A stretch of DNA of 64,000 nt from Meira nashicola (lineage: Eukaryota > Basidiomycota > Exobasidiomycetes > Exobasidiales > Brachybasidiaceae). Shown here one piece after another: positions 21,104 to 30,498 of this stretch (its first letter is position 1; the number at the start of each line of letters is the position of its first letter). The notes below the pieces were generated by a model that worked only from the letters and a program-made list of their open reading frames with translations, was not told the DNA's origin and did not search any database. The translations under genes and the position numbers were made by a program. The stretch is from positions 1,058,519 through 1,122,518 of the forward strand of contig BCJU01000003.1 in the NCBI GenBank assembly GCA_001600355.1, in the 5' to 3' direction.

Positions 21104-22666
21104 TCAAATAGCATTCAATTGTCGTAACACTTCATCTGCCCTTTGAAGACCGGTTTGAATATCTTGTTCTTCTCCATCATCTTCATTTCCTTCATCTTTA
21201 AGAGCAAGTGTAATCTCATTTAAAGCTTTGTTCCATCGAACATTCGCAGTCTCTGTTATATAATCTCCAGCAGGGCCTTCTACCATTCGTTTGCCATTTG
21301 CACGTATAGTGGCAGGAACGGGNTTTGTATTTGCTTTNTTTTCTTGTTCAACAATTCCTTCTCCATTTTCAGACTCTTCTTCAATACTGGTAGGAAGTAT
21401 AGTTGGCTGGTTCTGGTCGGGTAGAGTAGATATATCTTTAGTCGAAATTTCACTTTCGTCCGTCTGACTGAATTCACCATACAGATCAGCAAGATTCCTT
21501 GGAGCAGGCACTGGCTTCCTCTTTGACGTTGTGCGTTTCAAAGCAGGAGTGAAATGATTACTATCAGCTCGATCCAAGTTCGAAACAGGTACTTGCTTGG
21601 TAGAATTTTCTTCTTGTGGCAATTTCACTTCAGATTGATCCTGCAAAGGGTAGTCTTCCGAAGCAGATTGCACTGGAATAGTAGACAAATCTTCCGTGAG
21701 AGCAGTCTCGCCTCCGCTACTACCCGCTCGACTATCTTTGCTGGGCTCACGAGAAGGTAAACAGCTCGCATTAGAGCTTGCACTTTCATCGTCCAATCGC
21801 AAAGCTGCTGCTACTTCTGATAATTGTTGTCGTAATCTCTCTGCATCTCCTCCGTCCATAGATACTGCTCCTCCGTATGAGGTGGCACCAATATGGCCTG
21901 TATGTTGAAAATTTGTTGGCTTGCCAATCATTTCCTTTGTGATTATTCGCTTGCGTGCAGGTGTATTTTGTTGTCGCTTCTTGCTTGGACTGACAGGCGC
22001 ATTTACTGCAGCAGCCTGTTGAGTATTACCGATTGGCGATTTTGCCTCATTGATTTGAAATTCATCTTTATTTGCCTTAGGAGATTTAGAATCTTCAATC
22101 GGCATCATGATCGGTTGATACGATTTCTTGGGTGACAAACTGATAGCACGTACGCGTGGAATGCCTTGATCACCGCCAACAACACGTATGCTATGTCGTG
22201 CAACACCGTCGTAATCGTCATCATCTTCACTAATGCCACCTAAGCCTTCTTGCTCGCCATCGCTAAAGGCATCTCGAGTTGAAAAGGCTGGACTGTCAAA
22301 CGAAGAGCGATAATTTGATCGTTGATTATCATCATACAAATCTGAGCTTGCTAGAGGGAGATCGTTTGAGGCAATAGCTTTGTTCGATTTCTGAGAAGTT
22401 TTTCTATTTCTCCTCGGTGCAAATTTATCCGATAATTTTCTACTTGGTAGGGCATATTTCGATTGTGGAATAGGTGAAGATGTTGAAGGAGGGCTAAGAT
22501 TAGATTCACTTCCGTCCCAGATACCAAATTCTACTGAATCGTTCAAACCTGTCCCCACCCTTTGTTGTTGTAACCTATTTAATGCTGTTCCAGATCTGCG
22601 TGCATTCGAATTGCGCGGTAAGGAATCCAGCGCCGAAGCTGATTTACAAGATAATGGTGTTGGCAT
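21104..22666 (-). CDS. Disordered protein of unknown function (contains two ambiguous bases)
   Basis: 520 residues from the ATG at 22666 (MPTPLSCKSASALDSLPRN). The frame is open further upstream to a TTG at 22837 with another ATG at 22780, but that extension translates a pyrimidine-rich stretch that looks like 5' leader, ending CATCAAAATGCC, a good start context. The protein is Ser/Pro/charged and mostly disordered. A possibly conserved helical C-terminus includes VRWNKALNEITLALKDEG and ends ADEVLRQLNAI. I do not recognise it. Two N bases (21323, 21338) leave two residues undefined but do not shift the frame. A role in cytoskeleton or chromatin would only be a guess. Confidence 0.72.
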   Translation of the reverse strand: MPTPLSCKSASALDSLPRNSNARRSGTALNRLQQQRVGTGLNDSVEFGIWDGSESNLSPPSTSSPIPQSKYALPSRKLSDKFAPRRNRKTSQKSNKAIASNDLPLASSDLYDDNQRSNYRSSFDSPAFSTRDAFSDGEQEGLGGISEDDDDYDGVARHSIRVVGGDQGIPRVRAISLSPKKSYQPIMMPIEDSKSPKANKDEFQINEAKSPIGNTQQAAAVNAPVSPSKKRQQNTPARKRIITKEMIGKPTNFQHTGHIGATSYGGAVSMDGGDAERLRQQLSEVAAALRLDDESASSNASCLPSREPSKDSRAGSSGGETALTEDLSTIPVQSASEDYPLQDQSEVKLPQEENSTKQVPVSNLDRADSNHFTPALKRTTSKRKPVPAPRNLADLYGEFSQTDESEISTKDISTLPDQNQPTILPTSIEEESENGEGIVEQEXKANTXPVPATIRANGKRMVEGPAGDYITETANVRWNKALNEITLALKDEGNEDDGEEQDIQTGLQRADEVLRQLNAI

Positions 22667-22918
22667 TTTTGATGTATGTATTGAAATGTATGATGGTGTA
22701 AAGAAAAAGATCAGTGCAAATGTAAGAATGACAAAGAAGATTGCAAAAAGGTAGGCATCCCTGCATGCATGCATACACATGTTCACATCCTCAGGCACGC
22801 TTGTTGATTTTCTCAAAAATCCCCTCACCGGGTTCAAAAAGAAAGGGGTAAAATGCTCTTAGACTGATGAAGTGCCTAATAGACGCGTACAGATGCCCGT
22901 GTTATTTGTGTTACATAT

Positions 22919-22980
22919 TCTTTTTTATCTCGTTGAGCCAGGCTCTATCCGCTATTAATTAATATAAGCACACGAAGCTC
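22919..22980. repeat. Dispersed repeat copy 1 (62 bp)
   Basis: It begins TCTTTTTTATCTCGTTGAGC and ends AAGCACACGAAGCTC. It matches 51035-51091 almost exactly, apart from one substitution and a 5 bp length difference in the central ATTAA-rich part. It includes the palindrome GAGCCAGGCTC. It lies upstream of the minus-strand gene that starts at 22666. Confidence 0.9.
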
Positions 22981-23152
22981 TAATTGTCAGATATATCAAA
23001 TGAAGGTAAAGGATGAGTATGTATATACCACCATACCATATTATATTAGTACTTACGCTTTTTTACATGACAATCTAAAAGTTGATATTGTACAGCATTT
23101 TCGCCTTTTTGTTATTTTAGCATTTATACACAATCACTTCTCGTATATTATA

Positions 23153-23712
23153 TAGCATTTATACTCATAATCACTTTTTTGTACAGCATTTACGCCTTTT
23201 ATATCTTGGCATATATACACAACTATTTGAAAAGTGTTATTGTACAGTATTTATACTTATAATCACTTTTTTTTACATAGCACTTACGCCTTTTATATCT
23301 TAGCATATATATAACCATTTGAAAAATATTATTGTACAGTATTTATACTTATAATCACTTTTTTTTACATAGCACTTACGCCTTTTATATCTTAGCATAT
23401 ATATATAACCATTTGAAAAATATTATTNTACAGTATTTATACTTATAATCACTTTTTTTTATATAGCACTTACGCCTTTTATATCTTAGCATATATATAT
23501 AACNATTTNAAANATATTATTATATAGTATTTATACTTATAATCACTTTTTTTTATATAGTACTTATACCTTTTATATCTTAGTATATATATATAACTAT
23601 TTAAAAGATATTATTATATAGTATTTATACTTATAATTACTTTTTTTTATATAGTACTTATACCTTTTATATCTTAGTATATAAACTACTATTTAAAAAA
23701 GTAATATTATTT
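23153..23712. repeat. Tandem array of six ~93 bp units with graded CpA to TpA decay
   Basis: Unit starts are at about 23153, 23245, 23338, 23431, 23525 and 23619, giving spacings of 92, 93, 93, 94 and 94. Each unit has the order ATTTATACTTATAATCAC, T-run, CTTACGCC, TATATCTTAGCATATATA, ACCATTTGAAAA. A less complete copy precedes at about 23090-23152. CpA+TpG counts by eye per unit are 13, 8, 7, 4, 1 and 0; the single CpG is kept in units 1-4 and becomes TpA in 5-6. Ambiguous bases at 23428, 23504, 23509 and 23513 all fall at sites that vary between units. Confidence 0.92.
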
Positions 23713-24020
23713 CTACTATCTAAAAGCTATATAAGATATAGTTTTTCTTGATCTAAAAACTTCTTCTATATCTCTCTTTTTCTTCTCTATTAAAGTATAG
23801 CCTAGATATCTTCTTTCTATCTATACGATAAATAATACTAGAGTAAGTATTTCTCTAGCCTTTTATTTCCTTAAATACTGATATTTAAGTCTTCTTATTT
23901 AGTTTATCTTTCTTTTATCAGTTAGATCTAATTATATAAACACTCGTTAACTTTATTTTCTCTTCTAATAAGTTTTATAATATATATATAAATATAACCG
24001 AATTCTAACTTTTCTCTTTC
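23713..24020. other. CpA/TpG-depleted AT-rich block (RIP-like)
   Basis: Between 23701 and 24000 I count only two CpA and two TpG dinucleotides, while C followed by T or C remains common. That is loss of a specific dinucleotide, not just low GC. No coding potential survives. It is probably a heavily mutated remnant of a repeated element; its identity cannot be recovered by eye. Confidence 0.7.
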
Positions 24021-24051
24021 TTTCTATAATTATAGAATCAAAGCCCTTTAT

Positions 24052-24081
24052 CTCTAGAGGTCTCTAGAGGTCTCTTGAGGT
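24052..24081. repeat. Triplicated 10-mer TCTCTAGAGG
   Basis: There are two perfect copies and one variant copy (TCTCTTGAGG) in direct tandem, at the point where base composition returns to normal after the depleted block. Each unit contains a CTAGAG half-palindrome. Confidence 0.85.
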
Positions 24082-25276
24082 AGGGGCTAGGGTCCACTAT
24101 CACCTTACGCAAAGCTAGTCTTATGTAAGATAGTACATATCTTTGAAGCCATCGTATCGGACATAAAGCGTGGCTTTTTAGTGTAGCAAAAAGGACCTTA
24201 ATTAATCAACGCATACGTTTGCGCCTCCCTTCTCTAAATGGCCAGATGATCGTCATTTGGCTTTTCTGCTTTTATGACTTTATGAAATTCTAATTAAGCT
24301 TTGTGTCATACTACTTCCATTCAATAAGATCACATTGCATTGCTCCAAACGACCTTTGCTTAAAACGTGGTCAAAGGTTATTTATCATGTAAACTATGTC
24401 ATCGTACAATGTGAGAGAGAATAAGGTAAACCCCGCAAAAAGTAGGCTAAAGCTCCTTGACCTTTATTGAAATCAATCAATTCATCGAATCACTTTTTTT
24501 TTCGAATGAGGTCAAAGCAATCTCATTTCAAAAGTCTCGGCTTAGCTCCTTGCAACCCCACGAAATCCTTATCGGATGTTGACTTTATAAACTTATACTA
24601 GACTATGTATGTAGACTATGTACATAGGCGCGCGTTTTCAGCGGCGTAAGGCGTGCCCGTATCACGCAACCGTATCTGAGACTGAGTACTAACTCTTTAA
24701 GCTTTTGAGTGGAGCTTAGCCTAGCACAAAAGCCTCTTTGTTTTTTTTTTGGGCAAAATGACAGTATACATGCAAATGCATGCAGGGTATAAATGCCGTA
24801 TGAAACAACAATAATAAAGTACCGAGTCAAAAGAGTTCATATCGGCTTTGGATATCTGATGGTGTATAAAAACAAACCTTGAGCTTACTGTTAAACTTTC
24901 ATCTTCACTTCTTTGTTTCCCTCAAAAAACAAAAATCATAACCAATTTGACAATCGTCCATCTGTATCCAAGACCGGAAGGGCGGAACTTGGTAACAGAG
25001 CATCATTGCTCATACCTTTTGCGGGGCGTGTATGCATTTGGAGTCACCGATAAGCATTCCTTGCTATTGGACATTTGTTATCGGTCAAATTTATCGTAGC
25101 CTTTTTCTTCCCCTTCTTAATCCCGCACGATAGAATTACAAATTTTTCATTTGTCGATACATTTGATTTCAACCCCAGGTCAACAACGCCATCAACCTAC
25201 ATCAAAAGTGCTGAGCAGCGGCATACTTCAATATCAACTCTGATCTGATCAAGCATAATCCTCTCACTTTTTCAAC

Positions 25277-28200
25277 ATGGCTGCTCCTGTTTCTGTTTCC
25301 GCTTCCACTATTGAGCCTGGACATCTAGTTGGTGCATACAAGCTGACTAGAGAGATTGGAAAAGGCTCTTTTGCTGTCGTATATCTAGGTAAAGTTCAAC
25401 GAGCGATATCAAGAGAAGATGAATCCAGTTCGTCTAAATCACCAGCTAGTCCTGTGACAAGGGTAGCTATAAAAGTAGTTACAAGAAAAAAGATGACAGC
25501 AAAATTATTGGACAATTTAGAAGAAGAAATTCGTATATTACGCACGGTTCGACATGCAAATATTGTTGAACTTTTAGATTGCTTAAAGACTGAACATCAT
25601 ATTTATCTGGTAATGCAATATTGTCGAATGGGTGACTTAAGCAATTTTATTAAATCAAGAAAGCGCAATGGGCAGACATCATCATCCTCAAAGAGAATCG
25701 CTCCGGAGCAAAGAAGAGATCCATACGAGGAAGAGATTGACAAACGATATACCCATCCGCATAACGGAGGCTTGCATTCTGATCTGGTGAGAAGTTTTTT
25801 GGCTCAATTGGCAGCCGCACTCCAATTCATGCGCGGGAAAAACATCGTTCATCGTGACATCAAACCGCAAAATCTTTTACTACAAGAACCTGAACAAGAT
25901 CTAATCGATTCAGGTCATGCTACATTCATTCCTCAACTCAAAGTGGCCGACTTTGGCTTCGCAAGACATCTAGAGGAAGCTTCAGTAGCAGAAACACTGT
26001 GTGGTTCACCTTTGTACATGGCACCCGAGATCCTGAGGTACGAAAAGTATAATGCAAAAGCGGATTTGTGGAGTGTAGGAGCCGTCTTATACGAAATGAG
26101 TGTTGGATCACCACCATTCAAAGCAGCAAATCACGTGGAATTGCTTAAGAGGATTGATCGAGGCGAAGACCGAATCAAGTTTCCTGACGAAAAGAGTGAA
26201 GACTCACTTCGTCGAGAACATGCAAGAAAGGTAGAAGAAGGAAGGACAAAATCCGAATTCGCTCGACCACATCCTGTGGATGAGGATATCAAAAAATTGA
26301 TTCGCGATCTTTTGCGCAGGAGGCCGATTGAGCGACTTTCATTTGAAGATTTCTTCAACTGTGAACTAATATCAACATATAAGGCTAGCATGATCCCATC
26401 CATTCCGCAAAGCTCAACGCAAACATCTACATCCTCTCTTATCCATGGGCAAGTACCTGTTGCAACTCGTGTTGCACCTGCCGTTCCTTCTAGTGTTCCT
26501 TCGGGCAATACTGTACGAGCAGAAGATAAGCAAAGACAATCAAAGCAAATCAATGAAAATGTACCGGAAAGCACAGACACAGGCGCAAGTACTCCTCCTC
26601 CCGCATCACCAGCACCATTACTGAATATTCCACAACACTACTTTGGCTCCAAATATGTTGTTGGCGGCTTGAAATCATCTGTCAGAATGCGAAGTCGAGA
26701 CAGGCTTCATCCTGTCAGCAGACAAGATCCGACACCTACAACAATACAAGATAAAATTAAAGAAACTATAATCGCAAATGACGCAAATCATGATGGAGAT
26801 GCTTCCAGCTTGGAAGACAATGTACTTGAAACACCGGGCTCTAGCGTCTCGCATCTTCCAGCAGTTGGACAAACGAAACCATCTTCAACTCCGATCGTGA
26901 CTGTGGGTGCTTCAAAGATGAACAAAGAATCTGTCAAGCGTTATGGAACGAATGACGATGACAGAGGATACGTACTGGTTGATAAGCGTAACGTTGAAGG
27001 AGCAGAAGAAGCTGCAAGCCAAGCAAAGACAAAAAGTGGACCAGTAAGTGGAGGATGGAGTCCATTGGGTGTCGTGCGAAGGCCATCGCAGCTTGGCAGG
27101 TTGACAAGTTTCGGAGCTATATCACCTTTGGTACAAGCAGCTACACGTACACAACAATCACCTTCAACTTCGCCATCAACAACAACAAACGGTGCAGATG
27201 TACGTACAGGTACATCATCCAACAGTGCAGTCTCTATCCCAGCAAAAGCAGTTCCTGTTGCACAAACAAACAAACCGGTTAATAAGGAAACTAATGCCAG
27301 CTATTCATCTTCACCAATTTTGAACAGGCTCGGCAGTACGCCACCCAACGCACCTTTCGCACTTCCTCCGAATGTACGTAAGCCTTCATTCTCTAGACGT
27401 ACAAGTGGTGCCAGTGAATCATCTCGATTATCGACAATGCGACCTCCTCAATCTCCAAGACCTGCATTAGCACAATTGATTCCAGCTTCTTCTCCCAGAA
27501 CGGCAATCAATTCAGTCAATGCACAAATGCAGCAATCAAATGATTCTCCTATCCCATCAACATCCTCATCACTTAGTCCGGCTCAACAGCCAACATCTGC
27601 TTTGACGAGAGCAATAAGTATGGCATCCATTCGATTGTTTGGTGTACCGACGGGTATGTCCTTGAAAGGAGCAGAAGTACGTAAATCGTTAAGGATGGGT
27701 TTAGGATCAGGAGCTCTCTTTTCTTCATCTCCCAATCAGAATGGAGAAGTGGCAGGATATTCGTCTGGAAATGCAACGGTCGATATTGCTGAGCAAAATC
27801 TTTTATCACTCTTGCACGAATATGGTCACAAGAGTTATGTTTTGAGTGAATTCGCTGATGCAAGATTAAGTAGTTATTATAGTTATGGTCCTCATCAAAA
27901 CAATTACACCGATAGAAGACGTAATTCCGGCAGCAGTCTTTCTAGCGCAACAAGCGGAAGCATTACAAAAACAACAGGTCCAAAAGTTGAATCGGAAAAA
28001 GTTGCAATTTCAAAAGCTGAAGAGAATTCTACTACAGACACACTTCCCTCCCCCAATCAAGATGAAAGTCAAGCCACGCCAAGTGAAATTGCAGCATCAG
28101 AAGCTTATGTTTTATATGTTCGTAGCTTGAGCTTTGTGCAAAGAGCAATTCAAGCAGCGGAAGATTTTATCGAATCACGTTCTCAAAGCGCAAGTCGATA

Positions 28201-28627
28201 TTCTAGTCCTTCTGTAAATTCTCCTAGTCAAGTTGTCATCAATTCACTTTTGGCTTTACGATCGAAATTTCATGAAGGAAGTGAAAGAGCAAGTTTTGCA
28301 CGTTCAAAGTCTATTGAAGAATTTCCTGAATCGGTTCAGCAAATTGATGAATTAATATTTAGTGAAGCTTTACGAATAGCAAGAAAAGGTGCTTTAACGG
28401 AATTATCTATCGAACGTACGGGTGATTCAAGACCGATTGCCGATCAATGTTTATTGCATTATGGAGCAGCATGTACTATGTTACAAGGTTTATTAGATCC
28501 TGCCGAACAAGTAGATGAACTACCATCTTTTGCTATAAGTTGCGTTGAAAAGTTTATTGGTTCAATCACGCGCAGGATGGCATGCATTCAAGAAAATTAC
28601 GACAACCTTTCTGCCCTCATCATTTGA
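25277..28627 (+). CDS. ATG1: Atg1 autophagy-initiating serine/threonine kinase
   Basis: 1116 residues with the kinase domain at about 20-360: GKGSFAVVYLG, VAIKVVTRKKM, a long insert after YCRMGDLSNFIKSRKR, catalytic HRDIKPQN, VADFGFARH, and LCGSPLYMAPE. An extended Ser/Pro-rich linker follows; at residue 565 the sequence YVLV preceded by acidic residues is a candidate Atg8-interacting motif, equivalent to the one known in yeast Atg1. The C-terminal 350 or so residues form the helical region (DUF3543/tMIT type) that binds Atg13, with blocks NLLSLLHEYGHKSYVLSEFA and AADQCLLHYGAAC-like sequence. The kinase starts autophagosome formation. Start is an ATG in a good context (TCAACATGG). Converges with Lnp1, 169 bp apart. 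Confidence 0.96.
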   Translation: MAAPVSVSASTIEPGHLVGAYKLTREIGKGSFAVVYLGKVQRAISREDESSSSKSPASPVTRVAIKVVTRKKMTAKLLDNLEEEIRILRTVRHANIVELLDCLKTEHHIYLVMQYCRMGDLSNFIKSRKRNGQTSSSSKRIAPEQRRDPYEEEIDKRYTHPHNGGLHSDLVRSFLAQLAAALQFMRGKNIVHRDIKPQNLLLQEPEQDLIDSGHATFIPQLKVADFGFARHLEEASVAETLCGSPLYMAPEILRYEKYNAKADLWSVGAVLYEMSVGSPPFKAANHVELLKRIDRGEDRIKFPDEKSEDSLRREHARKVEEGRTKSEFARPHPVDEDIKKLIRDLLRRRPIERLSFEDFFNCELISTYKASMIPSIPQSSTQTSTSSLIHGQVPVATRVAPAVPSSVPSGNTVRAEDKQRQSKQINENVPESTDTGASTPPPASPAPLLNIPQHYFGSKYVVGGLKSSVRMRSRDRLHPVSRQDPTPTTIQDKIKETIIANDANHDGDASSLEDNVLETPGSSVSHLPAVGQTKPSSTPIVTVGASKMNKESVKRYGTNDDDRGYVLVDKRNVEGAEEAASQAKTKSGPVSGGWSPLGVVRRPSQLGRLTSFGAISPLVQAATRTQQSPSTSPSTTTNGADVRTGTSSNSAVSIPAKAVPVAQTNKPVNKETNASYSSSPILNRLGSTPPNAPFALPPNVRKPSFSRRTSGASESSRLSTMRPPQSPRPALAQLIPASSPRTAINSVNAQMQQSNDSPIPSTSSSLSPAQQPTSALTRAISMASIRLFGVPTGMSLKGAEVRKSLRMGLGSGALFSSSPNQNGEVAGYSSGNATVDIAEQNLLSLLHEYGHKSYVLSEFADARLSSYYSYGPHQNNYTDRRRNSGSSLSSATSGSITKTTGPKVESEKVAISKAEENSTTDTLPSPNQDESQATPSEIAASEAYVLYVRSLSFVQRAIQAAEDFIESRSQSASRYSSPSVNSPSQVVINSLLALRSKFHEGSERASFARSKSIEEFPESVQQIDELIFSEALRIARKGALTELSIERTGDSRPIADQCLLHYGAACTMLQGLLDPAEQVDELPSFAISCVEKFIGSITRRMACIQENYDNLSALII

Positions 28628-28796
28628 GGCATATCTCATTTTGTATGTATATATAACGATTTACACACATTTTCTCTCTCTTTCGGGATAAAAGTTTAAT
28701 GTCATTGTACAGTCTCTCTCAATTATTTGAATTTATAAATTATCTGCTTGTGAAATATTGTACAAGAAGACGGTGACGAGATGAAAATTGTTGACA

Positions 28797-30158
28797 TCAA
28801 TCAACTTGCATAGGCTCCGTACTCTCATCTCCTATAGAAGATATACCTTGTCTCTTCCTTAGCATTAAACCATCATCTTTTTCTTGTCTTGCTGTTGTCC
28901 TTGCGCCTCTCCTAGTTGCTTTTTCTGCTTCTGTTTCGAGCTCTTCATCATTTATTTCATCGTCGTTTATGCTATCTTCCTTTTCCTTCTTCGCTTCTTC
29001 TTCATCATCTTTCTCTTCTCCTTCGAATTCAGATGTATTGCCGAATCCTGAAGGTGCACTAGCTGATTCCAAAATTACACTTTTTACGCTAGGTGAACCT
29101 GGTGGTAAATCACGCAAAGATTTCGCAGGAGAAGGAGTTCCAAGACTTGCCCTTCTATTAGCTGCTGAAGAAGCAGACCAAGGAGAAGTAACGGGAACAC
29201 TTGATGGTCTTCTTGAATTAAATGTACCGCATCTTGGACAAATGTATTGAACTTCTTCCCAATCTTCTTTTGGGCATAATCCGTTATGCGTTAGACAAAC
29301 ATGACAAATTAATGCATACCTTTGTTCAGCTCCACCATCTTGTACGTTCGTTTCTACCCCCAAGATTTTATCTGCAACTCGATCTAACCAAGTCTTTTGA
29401 AATCGAAGATGTTGCTGTGGTGTTTCAAAGGGTAAAGAAGTTCCTGATCCGGTTGTTACGATTGTCGGTATTGGCTGTCCTTGTACTGTTTTCTGATTGT
29501 TCTTTACTGGAGTACTAAGCAATTCTACCGGCCTTGGGCCTGATTGTGATGATCCATTTACAGGTTTGCCATCTTTCATACCTTGAAATTGACGAGATCC
29601 TTGGGGTATCTCATTGGATTTAGTAGTTTGTTGTACTTGCTTATTCTGCTTTCCATCCATACTCGATCCAACTCTTTTCATTCCAGGTCGATTTACAGCA
29701 GTATCATCATATCGTTCCAAAAGGCTACGTAAATGATCAAATTTAGTCGCTTGTTTTATCTCATCAATCTTTTTTCTTCTTGTACGTTGTAATGATCTCA
29801 AATGTTTCTCTTCTCCAGCAGATACCCTTCTGAACCACCAACGAACGATTGATCGAACAGAGATGATGAGCATTAGACCTAATACACTTGGAAGCCAAAC
29901 ATGAAATCGTTCTGATTTTGTCATTAAAGGTCTCTTTTCTGTTGTTGTTAAATATACGAAAAGCGTATAAATAAGCCATAATAAGATTGCATATAATGTT
30001 AATGTGATACTTGACCTTCTCTCCCTTTGATTAACGCGAATTAATCTTGCTTGAACATCATTGATATCTTTTGTTAATCGTGATAAAACTGTTTCATAAT
30101 CTGTCTCTGTAGTTTTCCACCATGGCTTAAACCAAGACAAAAAAGAAAAGAATGCCAT
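28797..30158 (-). CDS. LNP1: Lunapark (Lnp1), ER three-way-junction protein
   Basis: 453 residues. An N-terminal WFKPWWK segment precedes a short coiled coil and two hydrophobic segments at about 50-71 (LTLYAILLWLIYTLFVYL) and 87-112. A second helical region follows. The lunapark-specific zinc finger is near 275-315: ICHVCLTHNGLCP and YICPRCGTFN, four cysteines in the usual spacing. The tail is acidic and disordered. Lunapark stabilises three-way junctions of the ER network opposite the atlastin/Sey1 fusion GTPases. Length and order match the family. ATG start. Divergent from the next gene over 340 bp. Confidence 0.96.
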   Translation of the reverse strand: MAFFSFLSWFKPWWKTTETDYETVLSRLTKDINDVQARLIRVNQRERRSSITLTLYAILLWLIYTLFVYLTTTEKRPLMTKSERFHVWLPSVLGLMLIISVRSIVRWWFRRVSAGEEKHLRSLQRTRRKKIDEIKQATKFDHLRSLLERYDDTAVNRPGMKRVGSSMDGKQNKQVQQTTKSNEIPQGSRQFQGMKDGKPVNGSSQSGPRPVELLSTPVKNNQKTVQGQPIPTIVTTGSGTSLPFETPQQHLRFQKTWLDRVADKILGVETNVQDGGAEQRYALICHVCLTHNGLCPKEDWEEVQYICPRCGTFNSRRPSSVPVTSPWSASSAANRRASLGTPSPAKSLRDLPPGSPSVKSVILESASAPSGFGNTSEFEGEEKDDEEEAKKEKEDSINDDEINDEELETEAEKATRRGARTTARQEKDDGLMLRKRQGISSIGDESTEPMQVD

Positions 30159-30498
30159 CTCAAATTCTTATAAGAAACATAATCGAATGATGGTTGTGAT
30201 GTTTTAAGAATTGATTAGTACACATATATCCGAAGAAAGTATAACACATCTTTGCAAAAGTCCGCCAGCAACTTTAATTTATTCATTCCTCTTAACACGC
30301 GACATTCCGCTAAGAAAAAAACCTCGACAACAAAAATGTGCTTTGTGTTAAAATTTGGACAGACTACATATACTATGTACGCTAAGAAGCAGACGGAGTA
30401 CGAAAAGTGTGGAGGTAAGGCAGGCACACAACAGTTTTTGCAGGATTTATGTTCATGTTCTATCATGACGTTTATGATCATCATTCACTCAATCAACC
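30159..30498. promoter_or_regulatory. Divergent intergenic region, Lnp1 / small hydrolase-like gene
   Basis: 340 bp between head-to-head starts. No repeat or RNA gene is visible; a 94-codon plus-strand frame (30252-30536) overlaps the next gene in another frame and shows no domain. Probably two promoters. Confidence 0.35.

Larger units (their letters stand above)
22667..25276. other. 2.6 kb AT-rich non-genic region upstream of Atg1
   Basis: This is the longest gene-free block. It contains a dispersed repeat (22919-22980), a six-unit tandem array (23153-23712), a strongly CpA-depleted segment (about 23700-24020), a triplicated 10-mer (24052-24081), and then normal-composition DNA up to the Atg1 start. 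A TATAAAA match lies near 24861, about 415 bp before Atg1. No ORF with a domain and no RNA gene was found. Confidence 0.7.

Noticed and set aside
22667..22837. N-terminal transmembrane extension of the unknown disordered protein
   Set aside because: It begins at TTG or a weakly placed ATG, and the hydrophobic residues come from a pyrimidine-rich leader-like stretch; the ATG at 22666 has a better context.
22919..22980. Dispersed repeat as a tRNA fragment
   Set aside because: The GAGCCAGGCTC palindrome has no acceptor or T-loop partner sequences; no cloverleaf can be drawn.
23153..23712. Tandem array as CRISPR
   Set aside because: Units are contiguous with no unique spacers, and the DNA is fungal nuclear.
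24603..24830. 75-codon minus-strand frame upstream of Atg1
   Set aside because: Begins and ends in low-complexity DNA and includes a poly-T derived lysine run; no support.
24861..24867. TATAAAA as the Atg1 core promoter
   Set aside because: About 415 bp from the ATG with AT-rich surroundings; chance occurrence cannot be excluded, so it was not annotated separately.
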